Shown: piece by piece, positions 1 to 8,745 of the stretch
How the letters are laid out: each line of letters starts with the position of its first letter
Numbering within the stretch: the first letter of the stretch is position 1
NCBI RefSeq assembly: GCF_048269205.1
Contig: NZ_JBLXJC010000002.1
Span: 248,001-312,000 of the forward strand
DNA from: Emcibacter sp048269205
Lineage (GTDB): Bacteria > Pseudomonadota > Alphaproteobacteria > Sphingomonadales > Emcibacteraceae
Direction: 5' to 3'
Length of the DNA stretch: 64,000 nucleotides
Made by a program: the position numbers and the translations under genes
Notes under the pieces: model-generated
What the model saw: the letters and a program-made list of their open reading frames with translations, nothing else
Told to the model about the DNA's origin: nothing
The model's database searches: none

Positions 1-32
1 GTGACGAATGGGGATATGGGTATGACGGAAAC

Positions 33-527
33 TTACCGGATACTGTCGATATAGCCCAGAACCGCCTGGATGCGGTGCAGGTCTTCCAGTTCCGCACGGC
101 TGGCGCCCTGGCGCAGGGCTTCATCCTGCTTGCCTTCCCACAGGGCGATGAAATCCTTTTTCTCGCTGCTGGCGGTGCTACCGCCTTCGTCGGCATTCAC
201 TTCCGGCTGGAAGCTTAAGGTAACGTGATCCTCAAAAGTAATCACACCGGCCCCATAAAGGGTGCGGCTTAACTCGATAATTTCAAGGGGGCTTGCGTTG
301 CGGGGATCAATGCGGCTCGCCACATCCTGCCAGACAGGCGAAACAGAGACCACATCCTGTGGCATACGGCTGTCACGGCTTTCCGGCGCAGCCTCCCGGG
401 GGCGGGAGCTGCGGTCGATAACTTCCTGCGCCCCGGAAAGCTCAACAGTCACATTTCCGGAAGTCAGGCTTTCGTCAGCCAGTTTATAAGCCACATTATC
501 AAGTTTCATTTCAAATACTCTCATCAC
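33..527 (-). CDS. Hypothetical protein, acidic, about 160 residues
   Basis: I do not recognise a characterised family. The product is soluble, without signal peptide or membrane segment. The middle third (about residues 35-65) is rich in Ser, Arg, Glu and Pro and looks disordered. The C-terminal half (residues 75-164) is better structured, with helical stretches around WQDVASRIDP and HRIQAVLGYIDSI. The first ATG is at 527, but a second ATG at 509 (protein starting MKLDN) has a GAGAG stretch 8 bases upstream and may be the true start. The gene is separated from rlmD by about 300 bases containing a palindrome, so it probably has its own promoter. The reading frame is typical of neighbouring genes and there is no shadow of a better gene. 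Confidence 0.6.
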   Translation of the reverse strand: MMRVFEMKLDNVAYKLADESLTSGNVTVELSGAQEVIDRSSRPREAAPESRDSRMPQDVVSVSPVWQDVASRIDPRNASPLEIIELSRTLYGAGVITFEDHVTLSFQPEVNADEGGSTASSEKKDFIALWEGKQDEALRQGASRAELEDLHRIQAVLGYIDSIR

Positions 528-836
528 AAGGGTTCTGCCTGTTTGTTACGCAACAACCATGCCAAACTACCCCTCTGTCAGAAAGTGGCAGAAAACCGGG
601 ATTGAATACTAACATACTGTTAATATTGTATTTTTAAGGAAGCCTTAACCATGCGCTCCGGTATTTTCTGCCTTGCTACCCGGAAATATATTCCGGTCAA
701 CGTGAACCGCTTCTGAACGGCCCGTCTCTGCTAATTATGTTAGAACATAACAGCGATATATGGCTAAATTAGGATGTAATCAAGAATATTCCGCCCAATT
801 TGTGAACAAATGCGGCCAGCTGTCGGAAAAAAGCGG
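528..836. other. Intergenic region with two inverted repeats
   Basis: Non-coding stretch of about 300 bases, AT-rich in its middle, between the end of the 23S rRNA methyltransferase gene and the start of the hypothetical gene, both on the minus strand. It holds a perfect 7-2-7 inverted repeat (735-750) and a perfect 6-5-6 repeat CCGGAA/TTCCGG (680-696). No convincing gene, RNA or strong rho-independent terminator was seen. Confidence 0.5.
735..750. promoter_or_regulatory. Perfect palindrome, possible operator
   Basis: TTATGTTAGAACATAA: two perfect 7-base arms around a 2-base centre. It lies about 210-240 bases upstream of the minus-strand hypothetical gene. It does not match the alphaproteobacterial LexA box (GTTC-N7-GTTC). 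The regulator is unknown. Confidence 0.35.
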
Positions 837-2087
837 TCAACGGGTGAAAACGGACACTACTTCAAGATGACTGGACCAGAGGAACTGGTCTACCGGTGTC
901 ACCGGCCCCATACTATAGCCCCCGTCCACCAGGGTGCGGGCATCGCGGGCGAAGGTCGCCGGATTGCAACTGACCATGACGATCGTGGGCACGGTTGAGG
1001 ATGCAAGCTCCACCATCTGTTCCCTTGCGCCGGCCCGGGGCGGATCAATCACCGCCACATCATAGCCTTCGAGCTCATGGACGAGAAACGGCCGAATGAA
1101 CAGGTCCCGGACCTCGGCGGAAAAGGGCCGCGTTGGCGGGGAAATATGAATGGATTTCTGCAGGGCATCGACCATTTCCCCATTGCCTTCCAGGGCATGC
1201 ACCGCCATTTTTTCCAGCGCCGGAACGGAAAAGGTGCCGACACCTGCAAAAATATCGACCAGTTTGCCGCCTTCCTTCAGGTGGGGCAGCATGCGGGAGG
1301 TCAGTGCCGTCTCCCCTTCTTTGGTGGCCTGCAGGAAAGTACCCGGCGGGATGAATATTTTCCGGCCCCCAAAAGTCACCCAGGGCTGCTTACGCTCTGT
1401 CAGCATTTCTGCCGAGGGCTTTTTCAGGGACATGTCCTTCCAGCTCATACGGGCAATATCGTGACTGTCGGCAAAGGCGGCCACATCCATACGCAGGTCG
1501 AGCGAGGGATCGCCCTTGCTTTCCAGCAGGATATCGAGACCGTTTTCGGCCGCCGTGATCTCCACGGCCATTTTCTGGCGCAAATCCATCACCTGCCCCA
1601 GAAAGTCCCTCAGGGCGGGCAACAGGGCGACAATTTCCTCTTTAAGCACCGGGCATTCCTTCAGGTCAATCAGGTTATGACTGCCCCGTTCTGAAAAGCC
1701 CAGCACCGCCTGCCCCTTGCCGCGACCGATGGCATTGAGGCGAGTACGCCGGCGACTGCCCGGCGGACTGGTGACCGGCGGGAGAACATCTACATCCCCA
1801 AAACCTCTGTGCGACAGGGCGTTAATCACCTGCGCGCGCTTCCAGTCGGCATAAAAACCAGATTTCACATGCTGAAGTGCACAACCACCGCAACGGGTAA
1901 AATGGCCGCAGGCGGGCTTCTGGCGGTGTTCCGAGGGCTCAAGTATTTCGCTGATCCGGGCCTGTTTGCCCTTGAGTTTCACCTCCAGCTCATCGCCCGG
2001 CACGGAAAAGGGGATATAGACTTCCGCTCCCGCCGGACCGGCGATGCCGTCGCCCCTGGCGCCCAGTGTATGAATATCCACCTTCAT
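837..2087 (-). CDS. Class I SAM-dependent RNA methyltransferase, TrmA/RlmD (RumA) type
   Basis: Predicted uracil-5 RNA methyltransferase acting on rRNA or tRNA. Residues 1-55 form a TRAM RNA-binding domain. Cysteines 60, 66, 69 and 145 (C-x5-C-x2-C and a distant fourth) match the 4Fe-4S cluster site of RumA-type enzymes. The C-terminal half has the SAM-binding stretch DIFAGVGTFSVP, then DPPRAG and the SCNPATFARD motif that contains the catalytic cysteine. At 416 residues it has the usual family length. The start overlaps the stop of the tlyA-like gene by four bases (ATGA), so the two RNA methyltransferases are translationally coupled. Exact target (U1939, U747 or tRNA U54) cannot be decided from sequence reading. 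Confidence 0.88.
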   Translation of the reverse strand: MKVDIHTLGARGDGIAGPAGAEVYIPFSVPGDELEVKLKGKQARISEILEPSEHRQKPACGHFTRCGGCALQHVKSGFYADWKRAQVINALSHRGFGDVDVLPPVTSPPGSRRRTRLNAIGRGKGQAVLGFSERGSHNLIDLKECPVLKEEIVALLPALRDFLGQVMDLRQKMAVEITAAENGLDILLESKGDPSLDLRMDVAAFADSHDIARMSWKDMSLKKPSAEMLTERKQPWVTFGGRKIFIPPGTFLQATKEGETALTSRMLPHLKEGGKLVDIFAGVGTFSVPALEKMAVHALEGNGEMVDALQKSIHISPPTRPFSAEVRDLFIRPFLVHELEGYDVAVIDPPRAGAREQMVELASSTVPTIVMVSCNPATFARDARTLVDGGYSMGPVTPVDQFLWSSHLEVVSVFTR

Positions 2088-2833
2088 GAACTCTCCCCGT
2101 CATAGCGGGCGGCAATCAGGAACTCGATATTGCCTTCCGGGCCCTTGATCGGGCTTTCGGTGATGCCGAGCACCGTCCAGCCGGGAAGTTCTTTCAGCCA
2201 GTTCTCGATTTTGTCACAGACTTCTTTATGCAGTTCCGGTTCGCGCACCACGCCGCCCTTGCCGACCCGGCCCTTGCCAACCTCGAACTGGGGTTTGATC
2301 AGGGCAATGAGATGGCCCCCCGGCACCGCCAGCTTCAAGGCGGCAGGCAGAACCGTCTCGAGCCCGATGAAGCTCGCATCACAGACAATCAATTCAACGG
2401 GATCAGGGATTTGTTCCCGGGTCAAATACCGGGCGTTGGTTTTCTCGAGCACCACCACCCGGTCGTCATTCCTGAGCTTCCAGGCGAGCTGGCCGTGCCC
2501 CACATCCACGGCATAAACCTTTTCCGCGCCATTCGCCAGACAGACATCGGTAAAGCCGCCGGTGGACGCCCCCACATCAACAACGGTTTTTCCTTCCGGG
2601 GAAATGTTGAACTCTTCCAGCCCCTTGACCAGTTTCAGACCGCCGCGGCTGACCCAGGGGTGTTCCTTACCGCGTACTTCGAGCGGTTTATCCTCGGCAA
2701 TCTGCTGTCCGGGTTTGGAGATTTTTTCTTCACCGCTGTAGACATTGCCGGCCATGACATAGGCCTGGGCGCGGGACCGGCTTTCCGCCAGCCCCCGGTC
2801 CACAAGCAGCTGATCAACGCGCTTCTTTGGCAT
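2084..2833 (-). CDS. tlyA: TlyA-family rRNA (cytidine-2'-O)-methyltransferase
   Basis: 249 residues with the TlyA layout: an S4 RNA-binding domain at about residues 1-65, then an FtsJ/RrmJ-type Rossmann methyltransferase with VDVGASTGGFTD at 85-96 as SAM-binding motif I. TlyA proteins 2'-O-methylate ribosomal cytidines; the older name hemolysin A is misleading. The start lies inside the 3' end of dxs (20-base overlap) and the stop overlaps the start of the RumA-type methyltransferase, so it is the middle gene of a tight dxs-tlyA-rumA string. The coupling of dxs with tlyA is common in alphaproteobacteria. Confidence 0.9.
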   Translation of the reverse strand: MPKKRVDQLLVDRGLAESRSRAQAYVMAGNVYSGEEKISKPGQQIAEDKPLEVRGKEHPWVSRGGLKLVKGLEEFNISPEGKTVVDVGASTGGFTDVCLANGAEKVYAVDVGHGQLAWKLRNDDRVVVLEKTNARYLTREQIPDPVELIVCDASFIGLETVLPAALKLAVPGGHLIALIKPQFEVGKGRVGKGGVVREPELHKEVCDKIENWLKELPGWTVLGITESPIKGPEGNIEFLIAARYDGESS

Positions 2834-4754
2834 TTTCCAGGCTGGCTGCCTCTCCGGTATCGTTGCGGCGCAGGGCCTTCAGGACCATAGCCACAATATC
2901 AGGCGCAAGCAGGTGGGCTTCTTCATACATTTTTTCCGGGGCATCCTGGTCCTGGAAGATATCCGGCAGCTTCATGGTCCGCACCTTGAGACCGCTTTCC
3001 ATCAGCCCTTCATTGCTGAGCCAGTCCAGGACATGACTGCCGAAACCGCCGATGGCGCCTTCCTCGATGGTAACCAGAACCTCATGGTTCAGCGCCAGGT
3101 CGCGGATCATGTCATAGTCCAGCGGCTTGGCGAAACGGGCGTCTGCCACCGTGGTGCTGAGGCCTTTGGCCGCCAGTTCGTCAGCGGCCTTTTTGGCTTC
3201 CTCGAGACGCGTGCCCAGGGACAGGATCGCCACCTGCTTGCCTTCTCGAATGACGCGGCCCTTGCCGATCTCCAGCACCCGGCCTTCTTTTGGCAGTTCC
3301 ACGCCCACACCTTCACCGCGCGGATAACGCACGGCAGACGGACAGGCATCCAGAGACGCCGAGGTGGCAATCATATGCACAAGCTCCGCCTCGTCCGCCG
3401 CAGCCATCACCACCATGTTGGGCAAAGACGCAAGATAGGTCACATCGAAACTTCCGGCGTGTGTCGGACCGTCTGCGCCCACCAGACCGGCCCGGTCAAT
3501 GGCGAAACGCACCGGCAGGTTCTGCACTGCCACATCGTGGACTACCTGATCGTAGGCCCGCTGAAGGAAGGTGGAATATATAGTACAGAAGGGTTTGTAG
3601 CCCTCGGCCGCAAGCCCGGCGGCAAAGGTTACGGCATGCTGTTCGGCAATGCCCACATCGAAGCAGCGATCAGGGAATTCAGCGGCAAATTTATCCAGTC
3701 CTGTCCCGGACGGCATGGCCGCATTGATGGCAACAATCTTGTCATCCTTTTTGGCTTCCGCGATCAAGGCCTTGGCAAACACGCTGGTGTAGCTCGGAGC
3801 TTTCGGTGTGCCTTTGGCCTGGGCCCCGGTGACCACGTTGAATTTGGACACACCGTGATATTTGTCGGCGGACTCTTCCGCCGGCCCGTAGCCTTTGCCC
3901 TTCTGGGTCACCACATGAATCAGGAAGGGACCATTATCCGCATCCCGGACATTTTCCAGTACCGGCAACAGATGCTCCAGATTGTGTCCGTCGATGGGTC
4001 CCACATAGTAGAATCCCAACTCCTCGAACAGGGTTCCGCCGGTGGCCATGCCCCTTGCATATTCCTCTGCCTTGCGAGCGGTATTAGTGATTGGCTTGGG
4101 AAATTTGCGCATGATCTGCTTGGCAATATCCCGGAGACCCAGGAAAGACCGGGAAGACAACAGTCGGGCCAGATAGGCGCTCATGGCCCCGGTCGGCGGG
4201 GCAATGGACATGTCATTGTCGTTCAGGATCACGATCAGTTTGGAATGCAGCGCACCGGCGTTATTCATGGCTTCATAGGCCATACCGGCGCTCATGGCGC
4301 CGTCGCCAATGACTGCGATCACATTTTCATGGCTGCCGCGCAGATCCCGGGCCATGGCCATGCCGAGCCCGGCCGAGATAGAGGTAGAACTGTGTCCTGC
4401 CCCGAAGGGATCATATTTGCTTTCCTTGCGCTTGGTAAAACCTGCAAGTCCTCCGCCCTTGCGGATCGTGTCCATGCGATCACGCCGGCCGGTCAGGATT
4501 TTATGGGGATAACACTGATGTCCCACATCCCAGATCAGTTTGTCATCGGGGGTGTTAAAAACATAATGCAGGGCCACGGTCAGCTCAACCACACCGAGCC
4601 CGGCGCCCAGATGACCACCCGTACGTGAGACGGAATCGATCATGTCCGCCCGGACCTCATCGGCCAATTGCTTCAATTGCTCAGGCGCAAGTTTTTTCAA
4701 GTCGGCTGGATCGTTGATCTGATCCAGAAGTTCAGTAACCGGTTTGCTAGACAA
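2814..4754 (-). CDS. dxs: 1-deoxy-D-xylulose-5-phosphate synthase
   Basis: First enzyme of the MEP pathway: condenses pyruvate and glyceraldehyde 3-phosphate to 1-deoxyxylulose 5-phosphate using thiamine diphosphate. 646 residues, full length. Visible signatures are GGHLGAGLG near residue 46, the thiamine diphosphate/Mg site GDGAMSAGMAYEAMNNA near residue 150, the transketolase pyrimidine-binding part with DVGIAEQHAVTFAAG, and a C-terminal transketolase domain. It follows ispA by about 50 bases, so MEP-pathway entry and prenyl-chain elongation are transcribed together. Downstream it overlaps tlyA. Confidence 0.97.
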   Translation of the reverse strand: MSSKPVTELLDQINDPADLKKLAPEQLKQLADEVRADMIDSVSRTGGHLGAGLGVVELTVALHYVFNTPDDKLIWDVGHQCYPHKILTGRRDRMDTIRKGGGLAGFTKRKESKYDPFGAGHSSTSISAGLGMAMARDLRGSHENVIAVIGDGAMSAGMAYEAMNNAGALHSKLIVILNDNDMSIAPPTGAMSAYLARLLSSRSFLGLRDIAKQIMRKFPKPITNTARKAEEYARGMATGGTLFEELGFYYVGPIDGHNLEHLLPVLENVRDADNGPFLIHVVTQKGKGYGPAEESADKYHGVSKFNVVTGAQAKGTPKAPSYTSVFAKALIAEAKKDDKIVAINAAMPSGTGLDKFAAEFPDRCFDVGIAEQHAVTFAAGLAAEGYKPFCTIYSTFLQRAYDQVVHDVAVQNLPVRFAIDRAGLVGADGPTHAGSFDVTYLASLPNMVVMAAADEAELVHMIATSASLDACPSAVRYPRGEGVGVELPKEGRVLEIGKGRVIREGKQVAILSLGTRLEEAKKAADELAAKGLSTTVADARFAKPLDYDMIRDLALNHEVLVTIEEGAIGGFGSHVLDWLSNEGLMESGLKVRTMKLPDIFQDQDAPEKMYEEAHLLAPDIVAMVLKALRRNDTGEAASLENAKEAR

Positions 4755-4808
4755 AATACCCTACTCTTCCCACGTCCGTGTCCTCACGGATCTATCTATC
4801 TTTAACCC

Positions 4809-5711
4809 CTAACTGGCGCGATGTATAACAAATTGCGCCATGGAGCGCAAAACATCGGCCTTCTCGGCAAAAATTTCAAGATGCTCAATCGCCTGCCGGA
4901 TCAACATTTCAGCCTGTGTCCGCGCCCTTTCCACGCCCAGGAGCGAAACCAGGGTCGCCTTTCCGGCTTCTTCGTCTTTTCCGGCTGTTTTACCCAGTTC
5001 TTCCGAGTCGCCTTCCCTGTCCAGAAGATCGTCCACAATCTGAAAAGCCAGCCCCAGATCATGGGCATACCCCCTGAGCGCATTGCGCCGCCGATCATCC
5101 GCCTTGCCAAGGATGGCCCCGGCCTCGCAGGAAAACACGATCAGGGCGCCGGTTTTCATATTCTGCATCCGGGTTATGGCGGACTGATCCAGTTCGCGGT
5201 TTTCCGCCGCCAGGTCAAACATCTGTCCCCCGACCATACCATGGGTGCCAAGCGCGCGGGCAAAAGCCGAAATCAAGTCCACCCGGACCCGGGGATCCGC
5301 ATGTGTCTTCTCATCCGCCAGAATTGCAAAAGCCAGCGTCAGCAATGCATCGCCGGCCAAAACTGCCGTCGCTTCATCAAATTTTTTATGTACCGATGGC
5401 TGCCCCCGGCGCATGTCGTCGTCGTCCATGCAGGGCAGATCGTCATGAATCAAGGAGTAGGTATGAGCGCATTCCACCGCCGCAGCCACCTGCAGCGCGG
5501 ATTGCTCGGACACGCTGAACAGCTTGGCCCCGCTCATAACAAGAAAAGGACGCAGGCGTTTGCCCCCGGCCATCAACGCATATTGCATGGCCTCAACCAC
5601 CTGCTCCTCAAGGCCATCGGCCTTGGGCAGGACTTTCAGCAAATATTTTTCCAGTAATTCCGCCGTTTCGGCCAGTGCGTTACGGGCAAGGGCTGTGTCT
5701 GTACTGTTCAT
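4809..5711 (-). CDS. ispA: Farnesyl diphosphate synthase (short-chain polyprenyl synthetase)
   Basis: Condenses isopentenyl diphosphate with dimethylallyl and geranyl diphosphate. 300 residues, standard for IspA. The first aspartate-rich motif is DDLPCMDD at residues 90-97, with the four-residue spacing typical of bacterial FPP synthases. GGKRLRP lies at 49-55, and the second aspartate motif FQIVDDLLD is in the C-terminal third. The place between xseB and dxs is the usual xseB-ispA-dxs arrangement. Product length (C15 against C20) is inferred from family resemblance only. Confidence 0.94.
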   Translation of the reverse strand: MNSTDTALARNALAETAELLEKYLLKVLPKADGLEEQVVEAMQYALMAGGKRLRPFLVMSGAKLFSVSEQSALQVAAAVECAHTYSLIHDDLPCMDDDDMRRGQPSVHKKFDEATAVLAGDALLTLAFAILADEKTHADPRVRVDLISAFARALGTHGMVGGQMFDLAAENRELDQSAITRMQNMKTGALIVFSCEAGAILGKADDRRRNALRGYAHDLGLAFQIVDDLLDREGDSEELGKTAGKDEEAGKATLVSLLGVERARTQAEMLIRQAIEHLEIFAEKADVLRSMAQFVIHRAS

Positions 5712-5749
5712 CGGAAAACCTCTTTCTCTATTCCAGAAATGTTGCCGGA

Positions 5750-6013
5750 CTACTCAACGTCCAGAGGTTCCGCCCCGAGTACACCGTTCTGCTGACGGGT
5801 TATTTTCTCAATACGTTCGCCCGCATCCTTCAGCTTTGCCTCGCAATGCCGGCGAAGCAGGGTGCCGCGGGTATAGATCTCTATTGAATTCTCCAGGGAG
5901 ACATCGCCACTTTCCAGATTCTGCACGATCTCTTCCAGCGCCGAGAGCGCATCTTCAAAACTCATGGCCCTGATGTCTTCGGGCAATTCCATTTTTTCAG
6001 TGTTGTCCGCCAA
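5750..6013 (-). CDS. xseB: Exodeoxyribonuclease VII small subunit
   Basis: 87 residues, mostly helical, with the XseB core SFEDALSALEEIVQNLESGD followed by SLENSIEIYTRG. It partners the large subunit XseA (not in the window) to degrade single-stranded DNA. It sits 38 bases upstream of ispA in the common xseB-ispA-dxs order. The length and the composition fit the family. Confidence 0.94.
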   Translation of the reverse strand: MADNTEKMELPEDIRAMSFEDALSALEEIVQNLESGDVSLENSIEIYTRGTLLRRHCEAKLKDAGERIEKITRQQNGVLGAEPLDVE

Positions 6014-6055
6014 GTTTAACTCCTGTTGTCAGACTTCTGTTCCGCGCAAGCTGTC

Positions 6056-6982
6056 TCACTGATCCATCAGGGCAGAGACATGGGCCGCAGCGGATTCTCC
6101 CAGAACGGACAGGTTATACCCCCCTTCAAGACAGGATACAAGCCGCCCCTGACAATATTCCCGGGCAATTCCCTTCAGTTCCCGGGTGACCCAGTAAAAG
6201 TCATCTTCTACCAGTTTCATATCCGCCAGAGGGTCCATCACGTGACCGTCAAATCCCGCTGAAATGAACATAAAGTCAGGCTTGAAATCATGCAGTGCCG
6301 GAAAAATTCTTTCCTCATAGGCCCGCCGGAATGCCTCCGATCCGCTGCCGGCCGCCAGGGGCGCATTGACAATCACCCCGAGCCCGTCATCCTGCATATG
6401 CCCGGTACCCGGATAGAGTGGCGACTGGTGGGAAGAGGCATAAAGCATTCCCTTTGTCCGCTGCGTCACGGTCTGGGTACCGTTGCCGTGATGAACGTCA
6501 AAATCAATCACCGCCACCCGATGCTGGAAATGACTTCTATGGGCATAAATGGCAGCAATAGCCACCGAATTAAACAGGCAAAAACCCATTGCCTGATTGG
6601 GTTCCGCATGATGCCCGGGAGGACGGATGGCGCAAAAAGCATTCTCGATTTCACCGGCCATCACCCTGTCCACCGCGTCGCAAGCACCGCCCACGGCCCT
6701 CAGCGCTGCCGTCAGGCTTCCAGGAGACATGCTTGTATCCGGGTCAAGCATGGCCCGGCCCTCTTCGGGGTCGCTGGCAAAGATATGATCCACATAGGCT
6801 TTGGTGTGTACAAGCTCAAGCTTGTCACGCTCCGCCAGCGGAGCATCAAATCTTTTAAGGGAGGAAAATCTGTCCGCTTCCAGAGCCGCAAGGATGACGT
6901 TCAGGCGATCCACACACTCCGGATGCCCGGCCGGCATTTCATGGTCCAGAAAATCAATATGAAAAAATAACCCCGTCGACAT
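6056..6982 (-). CDS. Histone deacetylase-like zinc amidohydrolase
   Basis: Member of the class II histone deacetylase / acetylpolyamine amidohydrolase superfamily; in bacteria the substrates are small acetylated amines or acetyl-lysines, and the real one here is unknown. From the ATG at 6982 the protein has 308 residues. RPPGHHA (120-126) supplies the active-site histidines, DFDVHHGNGTQ (160-170) includes zinc ligands D162 and H164, and SAGFDGH contains the third ligand D245. EGGYN at 286-290 is the conserved terminal motif. A longer frame reaches 7081 but overlaps the upstream ligase gene and adds a low-complexity head, so I prefer 6982. It lies upstream of xseB in the same strand block. Confidence 0.9.
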   Translation of the reverse strand: MSTGLFFHIDFLDHEMPAGHPECVDRLNVILAALEADRFSSLKRFDAPLAERDKLELVHTKAYVDHIFASDPEEGRAMLDPDTSMSPGSLTAALRAVGGACDAVDRVMAGEIENAFCAIRPPGHHAEPNQAMGFCLFNSVAIAAIYAHRSHFQHRVAVIDFDVHHGNGTQTVTQRTKGMLYASSHQSPLYPGTGHMQDDGLGVIVNAPLAAGSGSEAFRRAYEERIFPALHDFKPDFMFISAGFDGHVMDPLADMKLVEDDFYWVTRELKGIAREYCQGRLVSCLEGGYNLSVLGESAAAHVSALMDQ

Positions 6983-7025
6983 AAAGTACTTTCCCGTCTG
7001 GCCCTTCGCAGAGCCGGCGGGTATA

Positions 7026-8729
7026 TTATCCCGCCCGCTGTTGCTTGCGGGCCTCATATTTGGCTTTTTCCTCCGCCACAAGCTCCTTCTTGGACAATTT
7101 GCCGATCATTGTCTTGGGCAATTCGTCCCGGAATTCGATGGCTGAAGGCATTTCATGTTTGCCGAGACGCTCCTTAAGGAACGCCAGCAGCTTCTCCTGC
7201 GTCAGATTTTCATCCGGATGCACCAATGTTACAAAAGCCTTCGGCGTTTCGCCACGATAATCGTCAGGAATACCGATCACCGTCACTTCCTTGACCGCAG
7301 GGTGTTCCATGATGGCTTCCTCCACCACGCGGGGGAAGACATTAAATCCACCCACCAGGATCAGATCCTTGTCCCGGTCAATGATATAGGTATAGCCGTC
7401 TTCCGCCATATAGCCCACATCGCCGGTCCTGAGCAGATCACCATTGAGAAGCACCTCAGCGGTTGCTTCCGGACGGTTCCAGTAGCCCTTCATCACCTGG
7501 GGCCCGCGCACGCAGATCTCCCCGGGCTCTCCCACCGGCATGATTCTGGACGAATCCTCGCGGTCGACAATGACAATTTCGGTCCCCGGCAGCGGCAGGC
7601 CGATGGAACCGATCACACTGTCCTGATCATAGCGGTTGGAACAGACCACCGGCGAAGCCTCGGTCAGGCCATATCCTTCAGTTACCGTCACACCCATTTT
7701 TTCCTTGAATGCCTTGGCCAGATCCATAGGCAGGGGCGCCCCGCCGCTCATGGTGTTTTTCACCCGGTCGAGACCGATATCCCTGCCCCCGTTGTAATTG
7801 AGTATGGCGGTATACATGGTGGGCACGCCGGCAAACATGGTCGGCCGCTCCCGGCGCATTAGTTTTATCGCTTCCTCAAGCTCGAACTTGGGCAGGATCG
7901 GTATCCGGGCCCCGACCCTGAGGCTCAGGACCATCACTACAGTCATGGCAAAGACATGGAAAAACGGCAAAAACCCGGGAAGGACCTCCTTGCCATATTC
8001 CAGGTTATGGGTCCATTCCACCATCTGCTCCACATTTTTGAGGATATTGGAATGGGTCAGCATGGCCCCTTTTGGCACACCTGTTGTCCCGCCGGTATAC
8101 TGCAGCACTGCTACATCTTCATCCGGATTGATTTCCACCGGCACACGTGGCGTGCGACAGTTCACAAGATCGGCAAAATCCACATGATAACCATCGCGGG
8201 CCACACGGGATATCGTGCTCCTTTTAAACAGTTTGAACAAAAGGTTCTTCGGGAAAGGAAGGGCCCAGTCGAACCGGCTCACCACAAGTTTTTTCAACCG
8301 GCTCTGTTCAGTAACCTTGCGGATCTGCGGATAGAGAGCAGCCAGATCAAGGGTCACCATGATATCGGTTTCTGAATCCTCCACCTGCTGGGTCAGTTCC
8401 GGCACCGAATAGAGCGGGCTGTAATTGACCACCGTGCCCCCGGCCTTGAGGATCGCAAAATAGGTGATCACAAACTGCGGGCAATTGGGCATGAAGATAC
8501 CCACATGAACCCCCTTGGTGACGCCGAGTGACTGCAAACCGGCAGCCATACGATCAATCATTTCCCCCAGTTCCCCGTATGTGATTTCCCGGCCAAGAAA
8601 CTCTAGAGCCACCCCGTCGCTGAAAGACGCAACGGAGTCATCAATCACCTTGTACAGAGGAGCGCCCTCGATTTCTTTACGCCAGTCCGCATGGGGCGGA
8701 TAGCTTTTCAACCAGAGTTGTTCAGACAT
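7026..8729 (-). CDS. Long-chain acyl-CoA synthetase (AMP-binding, FadD-like)
   Basis: Activates a fatty acid to its CoA thioester by way of an acyl-adenylate. 567 residues from the ATG at 8729, which has an AGGTGA ribosome site 6 bases upstream; an earlier start at 8753 would overlap the SDR gene. YTGGTTGVPKG at residues 211-221 is the P-loop-like AMP-binding motif. EGYGLTE, the LRTGDVGYM region and the C-terminal YIIDRDKDLILVGGFNVFPR hinge/linker are all present, and the catalytic lysine region KTMIGKLSKK is near the end. It is the last gene of an acyl-CoA dehydrogenase-SDR-ligase set, which supports fatty acid degradation. Confidence 0.92.
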   Translation of the reverse strand: MSEQLWLKSYPPHADWRKEIEGAPLYKVIDDSVASFSDGVALEFLGREITYGELGEMIDRMAAGLQSLGVTKGVHVGIFMPNCPQFVITYFAILKAGGTVVNYSPLYSVPELTQQVEDSETDIMVTLDLAALYPQIRKVTEQSRLKKLVVSRFDWALPFPKNLLFKLFKRSTISRVARDGYHVDFADLVNCRTPRVPVEINPDEDVAVLQYTGGTTGVPKGAMLTHSNILKNVEQMVEWTHNLEYGKEVLPGFLPFFHVFAMTVVMVLSLRVGARIPILPKFELEEAIKLMRRERPTMFAGVPTMYTAILNYNGGRDIGLDRVKNTMSGGAPLPMDLAKAFKEKMGVTVTEGYGLTEASPVVCSNRYDQDSVIGSIGLPLPGTEIVIVDREDSSRIMPVGEPGEICVRGPQVMKGYWNRPEATAEVLLNGDLLRTGDVGYMAEDGYTYIIDRDKDLILVGGFNVFPRVVEEAIMEHPAVKEVTVIGIPDDYRGETPKAFVTLVHPDENLTQEKLLAFLKERLGKHEMPSAIEFRDELPKTMIGKLSKKELVAEEKAKYEARKQQRAG

Positions 8730-8745
8730 ACTGTTCACCTGCCCC

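Noticed and set aside
2913..4628. Long plus-strand open frame (571 codons)
   Set aside because: It is antisense to dxs, rich in His, Gly and Gln, and has no ribosome site. Long antisense frames are common in GC-rich genes.
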